From: Nocardioides lijunqiniae | GTDB lineage: Bacteria; Actinomycetota; Actinomycetes; Propionibacteriales; Nocardioidaceae | Assembly: GCF_015024225.1 (NCBI RefSeq) | Contig: NZ_JACJGM010000013.1 | Coordinates: forward strand, 1 to 64,000 | Reading direction: 5' to 3' | Length of the DNA stretch: 64,000 bases | Shown: piece by piece, positions 41,935-53,925 of the stretch | Position numbering within the stretch: the first letter of the stretch is position 1 | How the letters are laid out: the number at the start of each line of letters is the position of its first letter | Notes under the pieces: model-generated | Databases searched by the model: none | Seen by the model: the letters and a program-made list of their open reading frames with translations, nothing else | What the model was told of the DNA's origin: nothing | Made by a program: the position numbers and the translations under genes

Positions 41935-42642
41935 TCAAGCCGGCGTGAGCGCCGCGTGCGCCTCGACGAGGGAGGGGCCGTACCAGGTGATGAGCCGGCC
42001 GCTGACGAGCCGGGTCGGGGTCCGGGTGAAGGCCTCGGGGCCGTCGGCGTCGGTGAAGACGTACGGCTCGTCCGGCAGCAGCACGACGTCGGCGCCGGCG
42101 GCGTCGATCTCGGCGGCCTCGACCTTGGGGTAGCGGTCGGCGTGGTCGGCGAAGACGTTGGCCAGGCCGGCGCGACGCAGCAGGTCGCCGGTGAACGTCG
42201 ACCGGCCCACGACCATCCACGGGTCGCGCCACACCGGCACGGCACAGCTGCCGGTCGCCGGCGGCACCGGCCCGCACCACAGCTCGCGCGCCTGCGCCAG
42301 CCAGTCCGGACGGGGCCACTCCAGGACGTCGTCGAAGAGCTCGTCGTAGGCCGCCACGGCGTCGGGCACGGTCTCGATGACCGTCACGTGCACGCGCACG
42401 CCGGCGTCGCGCAGCCTGCGCACGTCGAGCTCGCGGTTCTCCTCCTTGTTGACGACCACCACGTCCGGCTCGAGCGCGCGGATCGCGGCCAGGTCGGGGT
42501 TCTTGGTGCCGCGCACCCGGGTCACGTCGAGGCCGGCGGGGTGCGTGCACCAGTCGGTCGCCCCCACCAGTGCTTCCGGCCGTGCCTGCGCCAGCGCCTC
42601 GGTGATCGAGGGGACGAGGGACACCACGCGTTGTGCGGTCAT
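41935..42642 (-). CDS. BtuF-like helical-backbone metal receptor (cobalamin/iron-siderophore binding fold) without signal peptide
   Basis: 235 residues of the class III periplasmic-binding fold: [46 protein letters not shown] and the C-terminal lobe [20 protein letters not shown]. It lacks a signal peptide or lipobox, so it is probably cytoplasmic, and no ABC transporter genes are adjacent. Homologues are often named cobalamin-binding protein; ligand is unproven. It lies 49 nt downstream of icmF on the same strand, which fits a corrinoid-related role. Confidence 0.82.
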   Translation of the reverse strand: MTAQRVVSLVPSITEALAQARPEALVGATDWCTHPAGLDVTRVRGTKNPDLAAIRALEPDVVVVNKEENRELDVRRLRDAGVRVHVTVIETVPDAVAAYDELFDDVLEWPRPDWLAQARELWCGPVPPATGSCAVPVWRDPWMVVGRSTFTGDLLRRAGLANVFADHADRYPKVEAAEIDAAGADVVLLPDEPYVFTDADGPEAFTRTPTRLVSGRLITWYGPSLVEAHAALTPA

Positions 42643-42691
42643 CTCTCAATTCTCACTGGTGTCGAGACGCCGGGCTCCGCCGTGCCCGCGC

Positions 42692-45600
42692 TCAGACGTT
42701 CCTCCGGTACTGGCCGCCGACCTCGAAGAACGCCTCGGTGACCTGGCCGAGCGAGCAGACGCGGGCGGCGTCCATGAGGACGGCGAAGACGTTCTCGCCG
42801 GAGACCGCGGCCTCGCGGAGGCGGGCGATCGCGGCGGCCGACTCGTCGGTGTGCGACGCCTGGAAGGCGCGGACGCGGTTGAGCTGCGACTCCTTCTCGT
42901 CGTCGGTGGCGCGGGCCAGCTCGATCTCCTGCGGGGCGGCGCCGGTGTCGGCCTTGCGGAAGGTGTTGACGCCGATGATCGGCAGCGAGCCGTCGTGCTT
43001 GCGGTGCTCGTAGAGCATCGACTCGTCCTGGATGCGGCCGCGCTGGTAGCCGGTCTCCATGGCGCCGAGGACGCCGCCGCGCTCGTTGATGGCGTCGAAC
43101 TCCGCCAGGACCGCCGCCTCGACGAGGTCGGTGAGCTCGTCGATGACGAACGAGCCCTGCAGCGGGTTCTCGTTCATCGCCAGGCCCCACTCGCGGTTGA
43201 TGATCAGCTGGATCGCGAGCGCGCGGCGCACGGAGTCCTCCGACGGGGTCGTGACGGCCTCGTCGTAGGCGTTGGTGTGCAGGGAGTTGGCGTTGTCGTA
43301 GATCGCGATCAGCGCCTGCAGCGTGGTGCGGATGTCGTTGAAGTCCATCTCCTGCGCGTGCAGGGAGCGGCCGCTCGTCTGCACGTGGTACTTGAGCTTC
43401 TGCGAGCGCTCGTTGGCGCCGTAGCGCTCCTTCATCGCGACCGCCCAGATGCGGCGGGCGACGCGCCCGATCACGGAGTACTCCGGGTCCATGCCGTTGG
43501 AGAAGAAGAACGACAGGTTGGGCGCGAAGTCGTCGATGTCCATGCCGCGCGCGAGGTAGGCCTCGACGTAGGTGAAGCCGTTGGCGAGGGTGAACGCCAG
43601 CTGGCTGATGGGGTTCGCCCCGGCCTCGGCGATGTGGTAGCCGGAGATCGACACCGAGTAGAAGTTGCGCACCTGGTGCTGGATGAACCACTCCTGGATG
43701 TCGGCCATCATCCGCAGCGAGAACTCCGTGGAGAACAGGCAGGTGTTCTGGCCCTGGTCCTCCTTGAGGATGTCGGCCTGCACCGTGCCGCGCACGCTGG
43801 CGACGGCGTGCGCCGCGAGCATGGCGCGCTCCTCCTCCGACGGCTCGCGATCCCCCTTCGCCCGGAAGGCGTCGACCTGCTGGTCGATGACGGTGTTGAG
43901 GAAGAACGCCAGCACGGTGGGCGCGGGGCCGTTGATCGTCATCGACACCGAGGTCGACGGCGCGACCAGGTCGAAGCCGTCGTAGAGCACCTTCATGTCG
44001 TCGAGCGTCGCCACCGAGACGCCGGAGGTGCCGACCTTGCCGTAGACGTCGGGGCGCGGGTCGGGGTCGCGGCCGTAGAGGGTCACGGAGTCGAACGCCG
44101 TCGAGAGCCGCTTGGCGTCGCCGTCGGCCGACAGGATCTTGAACCGGCGGTTGGTGCGCGCGGGGTCGCCCTCGCCGGCGAACATCCGGGCGGGGTCCTC
44201 GCCGTCGCGCTTGAACGGGAAGACGCCGGAGGTGAACGGGAAGTAGCCCGGGAGGTTCTCGCCGCGCCAGAAGCGCACCAGCTCGCCGTGGTCGGTGAAC
44301 CGCGGCAGCGAGACGCGCGGGATCTTGTTGCCGCTCAGCGACTCGCGCGTCAGCCGGGTGGTGATCTCGCGGTCGCGCACGCGGGTCACCTGCTCGTCGC
44401 CGGAGTACGACGCCACGACGTCCGGCCAGCGTTCGAGCTGCTCGGCGACCTCGTGGGGCAGGTCCTTGCGCGCCTGCTCCAGCAGCGAGGGGACGCCGCC
44501 GGCGTCCAGGCCGTCACCGGCCGCCAGCTCGGCCGCCACCAGCTCCAGGCGCTGCACCCGCCGCGCCGCCTCGGCGAGCTCAGCCGTGCGGGCGTGGTAG
44601 CCGCGGACGGTCTCGGTGATCTCGGCGAGGTAGCGCACCCGCTCCGACGGCACGACCTGGCGGATGCCCGACGAGTGCTTGACGTCCACGGCCGGCAGCG
44701 CGCCCTCGGAGACGGTGAGGCCGCGGTCGGCCAGGAGGTCGCGCAGGTGCTGGTAGAGCGCGGTCACGCCGTCGTCGTTGAAGGTCGCCGCCGACGTGCC
44801 GAAGACCGGCATGTCGGCCGGCTGCTGCCCGAACGCCTCGCGGTTGCGCACCAGCTGGCGGCCCACGTCGCGCAGCGCGTCCTTGGCGCCGCGGCGCTCG
44901 AACTTGTTGATGGCCACGAGGTCGGCGAAGTCGAGCATGTCGATCTTCTCGAGCTGCGAGGCGGCGCCGAACTCCGGCGTCATGACGTACATCGAGGTGT
45001 CGACGAACGGCACGATCGCCGCGTCGCCCTGCCCGATGCCGGGCGTCTCGACCACGACCAGGTCGAAGCCGGCGCCCTTGATGACGTCGAGGACGTCGCT
45101 GAGGTGCTCGGGCAGCTCGTGGGCGCCGCGCGTCGCCAGGGAGCGGAAGAACACCCGGTCGCCGTCGAGGCTGTTCATCCGGATCCGGTCGCCGAGCAGG
45201 GCGCCGCCGCCGCGGCGGCGCGTCGGGTCGACGGCCAGCACGGCGATGCGCAGCTTGTCCTGCTGGTCGAGCCGGAAGCGGCGCACGACCTCGTCGGTCA
45301 GCGACGACTTGCCCGAGCCGCCGGTGCCGGTGATGCCCAGGACCGGCACGGCGTGGCGGGCGCCCGCGGCGCGCAGCTGGTCCAGCACGTCGGCGGGCAG
45401 CTGGCCGCGCTCGGCGGCGGTGATCGCGCGCGCGATCGCGAAGCGGTCGCCGCTGAGCACCTGCTCGGCGCTCACCTGGCGCCCGGCCCAGAGGTCGAAG
45501 TCGCAGTCCTGCACGACCTGGCTGATCATGCCGACCAGCCCGAGGCGCTGGCCGTCCTCGGGGGAGAAGATCGTGACGCCCGACTCGCGCAGGCGCGCGA

Positions 45601-45922
45601 TCTCCTCGGGGACGATGACGCCGCCCCCGCCGCCGACGACCTTGACGTGGTCGGCGCCCTGGGCGCGCAGCGACTCGACGAGGTACTCGAAGTACTCCAC
45701 GTGACCGCCCTGGTACGACGACACGGCGACGCCCTGCACGTCCTCCTCGATCGCCGCGTCGACGACCTCCTGGACCGAGCGGTTGTGGCCGAGGTGGACG
45801 ACCTCCGCGCCCTGGCTCTGCAGGATCCGCCGCATGATGTTGATCGAGGCGTCGTGGCCGTCGAACAGCGCCGAGGCCGTGACCAGGCGCACGGGGTGGG
45901 TGGGGCGGTACAGGTCCGACAT
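42692..45922 (-). CDS. icmF: Fused isobutyryl-CoA mutase (IcmF), B12-dependent
   Basis: 1076 residues with the complete IcmF order: N-terminal B12-binding domain (ALFDGHDASINIMRRIL, His23 as the lower-ligand candidate), MeaI-type G-protein chaperone (GITGTGGSGKSSLTDE P-loop; LVVVETPGIGQGD; INKFERRG) and C-terminal TIM-barrel mutase (KVGTSGVSVATLDDMKVLYD, YSVSISGYHIAEAGANP, SLHTNAYDEAVTTP). Interconverts isobutyryl- and n-butyryl-CoA and related acyl-CoAs. It needs adenosylcobalamin, tying it to the cob genes 30 kb away. An 18-bp palindrome upstream may be its operator. Confidence 0.96.
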   Translation of the reverse strand: MSDLYRPTHPVRLVTASALFDGHDASINIMRRILQSQGAEVVHLGHNRSVQEVVDAAIEEDVQGVAVSSYQGGHVEYFEYLVESLRAQGADHVKVVGGGGGVIVPEEIARLRESGVTIFSPEDGQRLGLVGMISQVVQDCDFDLWAGRQVSAEQVLSGDRFAIARAITAAERGQLPADVLDQLRAAGARHAVPVLGITGTGGSGKSSLTDEVVRRFRLDQQDKLRIAVLAVDPTRRRGGGALLGDRIRMNSLDGDRVFFRSLATRGAHELPEHLSDVLDVIKGAGFDLVVVETPGIGQGDAAIVPFVDTSMYVMTPEFGAASQLEKIDMLDFADLVAINKFERRGAKDALRDVGRQLVRNREAFGQQPADMPVFGTSAATFNDDGVTALYQHLRDLLADRGLTVSEGALPAVDVKHSSGIRQVVPSERVRYLAEITETVRGYHARTAELAEAARRVQRLELVAAELAAGDGLDAGGVPSLLEQARKDLPHEVAEQLERWPDVVASYSGDEQVTRVRDREITTRLTRESLSGNKIPRVSLPRFTDHGELVRFWRGENLPGYFPFTSGVFPFKRDGEDPARMFAGEGDPARTNRRFKILSADGDAKRLSTAFDSVTLYGRDPDPRPDVYGKVGTSGVSVATLDDMKVLYDGFDLVAPSTSVSMTINGPAPTVLAFFLNTVIDQQVDAFRAKGDREPSEEERAMLAAHAVASVRGTVQADILKEDQGQNTCLFSTEFSLRMMADIQEWFIQHQVRNFYSVSISGYHIAEAGANPISQLAFTLANGFTYVEAYLARGMDIDDFAPNLSFFFSNGMDPEYSVIGRVARRIWAVAMKERYGANERSQKLKYHVQTSGRSLHAQEMDFNDIRTTLQALIAIYDNANSLHTNAYDEAVTTPSEDSVRRALAIQLIINREWGLAMNENPLQGSFVIDELTDLVEAAVLAEFDAINERGGVLGAMETGYQRGRIQDESMLYEHRKHDGSLPIIGVNTFRKADTGAAPQEIELARATDDEKESQLNRVRAFQASHTDESAAAIARLREAAVSGENVFAVLMDAARVCSLGQVTEAFFEVGGQYRRNV

Positions 45923-45962
45923 CGGTCCTCCGGGTGCTCACGACTGGGGCGTGCCACCAATA

Positions 45963-45980
45963 TAGTAGGACGTCCTAGTA
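45963..45980. promoter_or_regulatory. 18-bp palindromic operator upstream of icmF
   Basis: TAGTAGGACGTCCTAGTA, symmetric except for one base pair, with the 10-bp perfect core AGGACGTCCT. It is AT-richer than its surroundings, lies 41 nt before icmF (minus) and 86 nt before the histidine kinase (plus), and has the size of a TetR-family site. Confidence 0.7.
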
Positions 45981-46065
45981 ACTCGGTCATCCCGACCGGC
46001 AGCGGCCGGCGGGCGGCCCCCTTACAGTGGGCGCGAACAGCACGGACGAGGACGGGGTGAGAGCG

Positions 46066-49254
<3,189 letters not shown>

Positions 49255-49337
49255 GCCCGTCCGCGCTCGGCGAGTCCAACTGCATCCGCGACCACCACCC
49301 GACCGCCGACCACCAGGCGCCGCCTAGGGTCGGGGGC

Positions 49338-50321
49338 ATGGAACAGCGCACCCTCGGACGCACCGGCCGACTCGTCTCCGTCGTCGGCCTCGGCACGTGG
49401 CAGCTCGGCGCCGACTGGGGCGACGTCTCGGAGAGCGACGCCCGGGCGGTCCTGGAGACCGCCGCCGAGGAGGGCGTGACGTTCTTCGACACCGCCGACG
49501 TCTACGGCGACGGCCGCAGCGAGCAGATCGTCGGGCGCTTCCTGGCCGACCACGCCGACGCCGGCTTCACGGTCGCGACCAAGATGGGCCGCCGCGCCGA
49601 GCAGCTCCCGGAGAGCTACACGCCCGACAACTTCCGCGCCTGGGTCGACCGGTCGCGCCGCAACCTCGGCGTCGACACCCTCGACCTCGTACAGCTGCAC
49701 TGCCCGCCCTCGGCGGTGATCGACGACGACGCGACGTACGACGCGCTCGACGCCCTGGTCGCCGACGGCTCCCTGGCGGCGTACGGCGTGAGCGTCGAGA
49801 CCGCCGCCCAGGCGCTGAGCGCGATCGCGCGCCCGGGCGTCGCGTCGGTGCAGATCATCCTCAACGCCTTCCGCCTCAAGCCGCTCGACGAGGTGCTGCC
49901 CGCGGCCGAGGCGGCCGGCGTCGGCATCATCGCGCGCGTCCCGTTGGCCTCGGGCCTGCTCTCGGGCCGCTACGACGCCGGCACGACGTTCGCCGCCGAC
50001 GACCACCGCACCTACAACCGCGACGGCAGCGCCTTCGACATCGGCGAGACCTTCTCCGGCGTCGACTTCGAGACCGGGGTCGCCGCGGCGCAGGAGTTCG
50101 CGGCGCTGGTGCCCGAGGGCCTCACGCCGGCCCAGGCCGCGATCGCCTGGGTCTGGCAGCAGCCGGGCGTCTCCACGGTCATCCCGGGTGCCCGCAACGT
50201 CGAGCAGTCGCGCTCCAACGCCGCCGCCGGTCAGGCCGCTCCGCTCGGCGAGGACGTCGAGGAGGGCGTGCACCGCATCTACGACCAGCGCTTCCGCGCC
50301 GCCGTTCACGAGCGCTGGTAG
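49338..50321 (+). CDS. Aldo/keto reductase
   Basis: 327 residues, (beta/alpha)8 NADPH-dependent reductase. VSVVGLGTWQLG at the N-terminus, catalytic Asp/Tyr in TFFDTADVYGDGRSE, Lys in TVATKMGRR, His in LVQLHCPPS, and the cofactor end STVIPGARNVEQ. Substrate unknown. Its 3' end overlaps the convergent cyclase gene by 16 nt. Confidence 0.92.
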   Translation: MEQRTLGRTGRLVSVVGLGTWQLGADWGDVSESDARAVLETAAEEGVTFFDTADVYGDGRSEQIVGRFLADHADAGFTVATKMGRRAEQLPESYTPDNFRAWVDRSRRNLGVDTLDLVQLHCPPSAVIDDDATYDALDALVADGSLAAYGVSVETAAQALSAIARPGVASVQIILNAFRLKPLDEVLPAAEAAGVGIIARVPLASGLLSGRYDAGTTFAADDHRTYNRDGSAFDIGETFSGVDFETGVAAAQEFAALVPEGLTPAQAAIAWVWQQPGVSTVIPGARNVEQSRSNAAAGQAAPLGEDVEEGVHRIYDQRFRAAVHERW

Positions 50322-51877
50322 GGCACCGCCAGCTCGGTCGGCGCGCCGCGGCCGCGCAGCGTGACGCTGTCGTGGCGCACCCACGCCGCGGCGTCGCCGT
50401 CGCCTGACCGCTGCGCCGACTCCACCGTGTGCCACGCGGCGAGCAGCCGCCCGTCGACGTCCTTGGCGAGGTCGGTGATGCGGGCCGCGGAGTTCACCGC
50501 GTCGCCGATGACGGTGTACTCGAAGCGCTCCTGGTGGCCGACGTTGCCCGCGACGACCTCGCCCGTGGCGACGCCGATGCCGGCGCCGATCTCGGGCACC
50601 TCCGCGGCCAGCCGCTCCGCCATCGTCCGCGCGGCGGCCAGCGCCGCGCCGGCGTGGTCGTCGAGCTCGACCGGCGCCCCGAAGATCGCGAGCACGGCGT
50701 CACCCATGAACTTGTTGACCAGCCCGCCGTGCCGGTCGACCTCGTCGACGACGACGGCGAAGAACCGGTTGAGCACCTGCACGACCTCGGTGGCCGAGTG
50801 CGCCTCGGCGTACGTCGTGGAGCCGACGAGGTCGACGAACACCACCGAGACCACGCGGGTCTCGCCGCCCAGCTCGACCTCGCCGTCGGCCGCGAGCTGC
50901 GCGACGTCGCGTCCCACGTGGCGGCCGAAGAGGTCGCGCAGGTGCTCGCGCTCGCGCAGCCCGCTCACCATCTGGTTGAAGCCCGACTGCAGCAGCCCGA
51001 GCTCGGTGCCGTCGTAGACCGGGACCTCTCGGTCGAGGTCGCCGTGCTCGACGTCGAGGAGCGCGTCGCGCACGGACAGGATCGGGGCGACGACCGAGCG
51101 GGCGTTGAGCACGGTGAGCAGGAAGCCGAAGACCAGGATCACGCCCGCCAGGACCAGCGCCGTCACGGCCAGCCGGACCAGCGAGGTGTCGTCGTCGGTG
51201 AGCGCCACGATCGCCGCGACGAGCAGGCCCACGACCGGTGCGCCCGTGCCCAGCCACCAGAAGAGCACCATCCGACCGCCCACGCCGGCGCCGCGCGGCC
51301 GGCGGCTGACCGCCTCGCCGGCCAGCGCCCGCGCGGCCAGCGGGCGCAGCGTGAACTCCGTCAGCAGGTGCGCCACCCCGCACGACACCAGCCCGGCGAT
51401 GCCCACCGTCAGTCCGGTGCTCAGCGCGCGGCTGGGCTGCAGGACGACGGCGAGCAGCGTGAACAGCGCGGTGGCCACCAGCCACATCCCCGCCTGCATG
51501 AGCGTCAGCCGCAGCGGCACGCGCAGCGCCGTACGGCGGTCGGCGTCGTCGGGGGCGGCGCCCGTGGTGGCCCAGCGCAGTGCCCGCAGCGTGGTGGTCG
51601 TGCCCACGGCCGCGCCCACCACGACCGCGGCGGCGACGTAGACGGGCACGGCGATGGCCAGTGACAGCACGGTCGCGGCCGTGGGCCGAGGGGCGGGCAC
51701 CACGAAGTAGGAGATGACGAAGACCAGCACCGCGCCCACGACGTTGGTGGTGACCAGGAGTGCGGTCAGCAGGACCTGGACGCGGATCCGCAGCGCCCGG
51801 GCCGACTGGTCGGCGGCGCCCAGCAGGCGCGAGCCGAACGGGTTGCGGCGGCGCACGTCGGTACGGCGCTGCCCCAT
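50306..51877 (-). CDS. Class III adenylate/guanylate cyclase with membrane domain and HAMP
   Basis: 523 residues. About six membrane helices in the first ~270 residues, then a HAMP-like segment (RSVVAPILSVRDALLDVEHG) and a class III cyclase domain: metal Asp in VVFVDLVGSTTYAEAH, second Asp in NKFMGDAVLAIFG, and the Asn-Arg region FEYTVIGDAVNSAARI. Topology matches the membrane-bound cyclases of mycobacteria. Probably makes cAMP; purine-specifying residues were not resolved with certainty. Confidence 0.92.
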   Translation of the reverse strand: MGQRRTDVRRRNPFGSRLLGAADQSARALRIRVQVLLTALLVTTNVVGAVLVFVISYFVVPAPRPTAATVLSLAIAVPVYVAAAVVVGAAVGTTTTLRALRWATTGAAPDDADRRTALRVPLRLTLMQAGMWLVATALFTLLAVVLQPSRALSTGLTVGIAGLVSCGVAHLLTEFTLRPLAARALAGEAVSRRPRGAGVGGRMVLFWWLGTGAPVVGLLVAAIVALTDDDTSLVRLAVTALVLAGVILVFGFLLTVLNARSVVAPILSVRDALLDVEHGDLDREVPVYDGTELGLLQSGFNQMVSGLREREHLRDLFGRHVGRDVAQLAADGEVELGGETRVVSVVFVDLVGSTTYAEAHSATEVVQVLNRFFAVVVDEVDRHGGLVNKFMGDAVLAIFGAPVELDDHAGAALAAARTMAERLAAEVPEIGAGIGVATGEVVAGNVGHQERFEYTVIGDAVNSAARITDLAKDVDGRLLAAWHTVESAQRSGDGDAAAWVRHDSVTLRGRGAPTELAVPYQRS

Positions 51878-51972
51878 GGGCGCGAGCCTAGTGCCGCAGT
51901 GTCGCCAGGGGCCGCCAGGTGCGGGCCACGATGTCGTGGCGCGTGGGGCGGCATCGCATACTGGGGACCGTC

Positions 51973-52716
51973 ATGACCGGCTCCCCCCTGCGCAGCGCTG
52001 TGCTCCTCCTCGCGGCGCTGGCCGTCATCGGCGGGGTCGGCTTCGTGCTCCAGCAGTCGCTCTACGGCGGTCGCGAGCCGCTCGACCTGACGCCGGGCGC
52101 CGTACCCGCCGCGGCTCCGCCGCCGGCCACCGCGGCCGCCGCCCCGGCGAGCACCGTGCCCACCATCGACGCCGCCTGGGTGAGCACGACGGCCGCGCGC
52201 GCCGGCATCCCCGAGCGGGCGGTGCTCGCCTACGCCCGCGCGACGGTGCAGGCCGACGCCGACTGCGGGATCGGCTGGACCACGCTGGCCGGGATCGGCT
52301 GGGTCGAGTCGCAGCACGGCACGATCGGCGGGCGCACGCTCCGCGACGACGGCACGTCGTCGCGACGGATCCTGGGGCCGGCGCTCGACGGCGTCGGCGA
52401 CGTCGCGGCGATCCCAGCGACGGCCGACTCCACGCGCTGGCACGGCGACCCGCGGTGGGACCACGCCGTGGGGCAGCTGCAGTTCATCCCGTCGACCTGG
52501 GACACCTGGGCCTCCGACGGCGACGGCGACGGCCGCGCCAACCCCAACGACATCGACGACGCGGCCTACGCCGCGGCGCGCTACCTGTGCCACGACGGCC
52601 GCGACCTCACCACCGGCTCGGGCTGGGCCGGCGGGATCTTCTCCTACAACCACGCCCAGTCCTACGTCGACGCGGTCTACGCCGCGGCCACGTCGTACGC
52701 CTCCCGCACCAGCTGA
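51973..52716 (+). CDS. Secreted lytic murein transglycosylase
   Basis: 247 residues. N-terminal signal anchor (LRSAVLLLAALAVIGGVGFV), Pro/Ala linker to about residue 60, then a lysozyme-like domain. Catalytic Glu in AGIGWVESQHGTIGG, and AVGQLQFIPSTWDTW and GIFSYNHAQSYVDAVYA are typical of MltB/SLT-like enzymes. It cleaves peptidoglycan glycan strands. ATG 51973 gives the hydrophobic N-terminus directly; the longer frame to 51919 is less likely. Confidence 0.9.
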   Translation: MTGSPLRSAVLLLAALAVIGGVGFVLQQSLYGGREPLDLTPGAVPAAAPPPATAAAAPASTVPTIDAAWVSTTAARAGIPERAVLAYARATVQADADCGIGWTTLAGIGWVESQHGTIGGRTLRDDGTSSRRILGPALDGVGDVAAIPATADSTRWHGDPRWDHAVGQLQFIPSTWDTWASDGDGDGRANPNDIDDAAYAAARYLCHDGRDLTTGSGWAGGIFSYNHAQSYVDAVYAAATSYASRTS

Positions 52717-52735
52717 GGGCCGACGACGGCCGCTG

Positions 52736-53641
52736 TCAGGCGGGGGCCGGCTCCGTCTCGCGCTCGGCGGCGCGCTCGAGGGCCCGGGTGAGGCGCTCCT
52801 GGCGGACGGCCCAGACGATGCCGGTCACCCACAGGACCGCGAGCACGGCGGCGACGGCGATGACCGTGCCCGTGCCGGCGCCGAGGGTCTCGGCGATGGT
52901 CTTGGAGTTGGTCAGGACGATGAGGCCGCCGGCCGCGACGCCGAGCACCCGCGCGGCGAGCTTCTTGACCAGCCACGCCGCGACCGGCGCGGCGACGACG
53001 CCGCCGGCGAGCAGGGCGAGCGCGTAGCTCCAGGGGATGTCCTCGGAGGCGAGGGCCAGCAGGAAGCCCAGCGAGCCGCCGACGGCGACCACGAACTCCG
53101 AGGTGTCGATCGAGCCGACGACCTTGCGGGGCTCGAGGCGGCCCGACGACAGCAGCGTCGTGGTGCCCACGGGGCCCCAGCCACCGCCGCCGATGGCGTC
53201 GAGCGCGCCGCCGACGAGCCCCATCGGCGCGAGCATGCGCGCGGACGGGCGGCTCTTGAAGGTGGGACGGCGGCCGCCGAGCACCAGGAAGCGCCAGATG
53301 ACGTAGATGCCGAGGCTCAGCAGGATGCCGGCGACCCAGGGCTTGGCGACGTCGCCGTCCAGGCCCGCGAGGAACGTCGCGCCGGCGAAGGCGCCCACGA
53401 AGCCCGGGATGGCCAGGATCGAGACGGTGCGCCAGTCGACGTTGCCGAGCTTGTGGTGGGAGAAGCCGGAGACCAGCGAGGTCCCGATCTCGGAGAAGTG
53501 CACCGCGGCGGAGGCCGACGCGGGGGCCAGGCCGGCGGCCAGCAGGAGCGTCGACGACGTCACGCCGTAGGCCATCCCGAGGGAGCCGTCGATGAGCTGG
53601 GCGAGGAGTCCGACGAACCCCAGGACGATGAGCTTGCGCAT
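52736..53641 (-). CDS. TauE/SafE family membrane permease (sulfite/anion export type)
   Basis: 301 residues with about eight membrane helices in two repeats: LLAQLIDGSLGMAYGVTSST, LVSGFSHHKLGNVDWRT, GGALDAIGGGGWGPVGTTTL and SIDTSEFVVAVGGSLGFL, all typical of TauE/SafE. Family members export sulfite or sulfoacetate or take up sulfur compounds; substrate here is unknown. ATG 53641 was chosen; the frame upstream to 53701 lacks coding pattern. A palindromic site lies 52 nt upstream. Confidence 0.9.
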   Translation of the reverse strand: MRKLIVLGFVGLLAQLIDGSLGMAYGVTSSTLLLAAGLAPASASAAVHFSEIGTSLVSGFSHHKLGNVDWRTVSILAIPGFVGAFAGATFLAGLDGDVAKPWVAGILLSLGIYVIWRFLVLGGRRPTFKSRPSARMLAPMGLVGGALDAIGGGGWGPVGTTTLLSSGRLEPRKVVGSIDTSEFVVAVGGSLGFLLALASEDIPWSYALALLAGGVVAAPVAAWLVKKLAARVLGVAAGGLIVLTNSKTIAETLGAGTGTVIAVAAVLAVLWVTGIVWAVRQERLTRALERAAERETEPAPA

Positions 53642-53692
53642 GGTGGACCTTCCGGCTGTTCGGACCCTGCACCGGGCCCGACGTAGTCGACT

Positions 53693-53717
53693 GTGATCCA
53701 CTAATGCAGTGGATTAC
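53693..53717. promoter_or_regulatory. Inverted repeat, probable operator of the TauE/SafE gene
   Basis: GTGATCCACT-N5-AGTGGATTAC; 9 of 10 base pairs match. It lies in an AT-rich island (53690-53735), unusual for this genome, where the tauE promoter is expected. Confidence 0.65.
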
Positions 53718-53797
53718 TAAACATTATCCTCCAAGTGGTCGGCAGCGCAATCCTCCGGCGCGTCGCCGTCGCTCTTGGGTGCCGCCCGTAGCCTGTC

Positions 53798-53900
53798 CGC
53801 GAGGGGAGTACCTCGCCCAAGCACCGCCCGGTCAGTACGACGGCTCCGACGCCGTCTCGGGCGGTCGCCGGTCCCACGGGGCCGGTGAGGAAGACCTCAA
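53798..53900 (+). promoter_or_regulatory. Probable yybP-ykoY (Mn2+) riboswitch upstream of terC
   Basis: GCGAGGGGAGTACCTCGC contains the conserved GGGGAGTA within a pairing stem. Downstream come GGTCAGTACGACGGC and GGTGAGGAAGACCTCA with the AAGACC element. These pieces in this order in front of a TerC/Alx-family gene are characteristic of the manganese riboswitch. Boundaries are approximate. Confidence 0.75.
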
Positions 53901-53917
53901 GTGATCACCACTTGAGG
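53895..53917 (+). promoter_or_regulatory. Ribosome-site sequestering hairpin of terC
   Basis: CCTCAAGTG and CACTTGAGG form a perfect 9-bp stem with loop ATCAC. The right arm contains GAGG of the terC ribosome site (TTGAGGAG) and the left arm overlaps the riboswitch element AAGACCTC, so the two structures exclude each other. Confidence 0.7.
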
Positions 53918-53925
53918 AGACCTGC

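Noticed and set aside
46003..46025. Minus-strand GTAAG between icmF and the histidine kinase as a sixth ECF promoter
   Set aside because: At the 16-nt spacing it has CGCT, not CGTC, and it lacks the CG before GTAAG.
42377..46060. 1227-codon open frame on the plus strand
   Set aside because: Antisense of icmF, whose domains are unmistakable on the minus strand.
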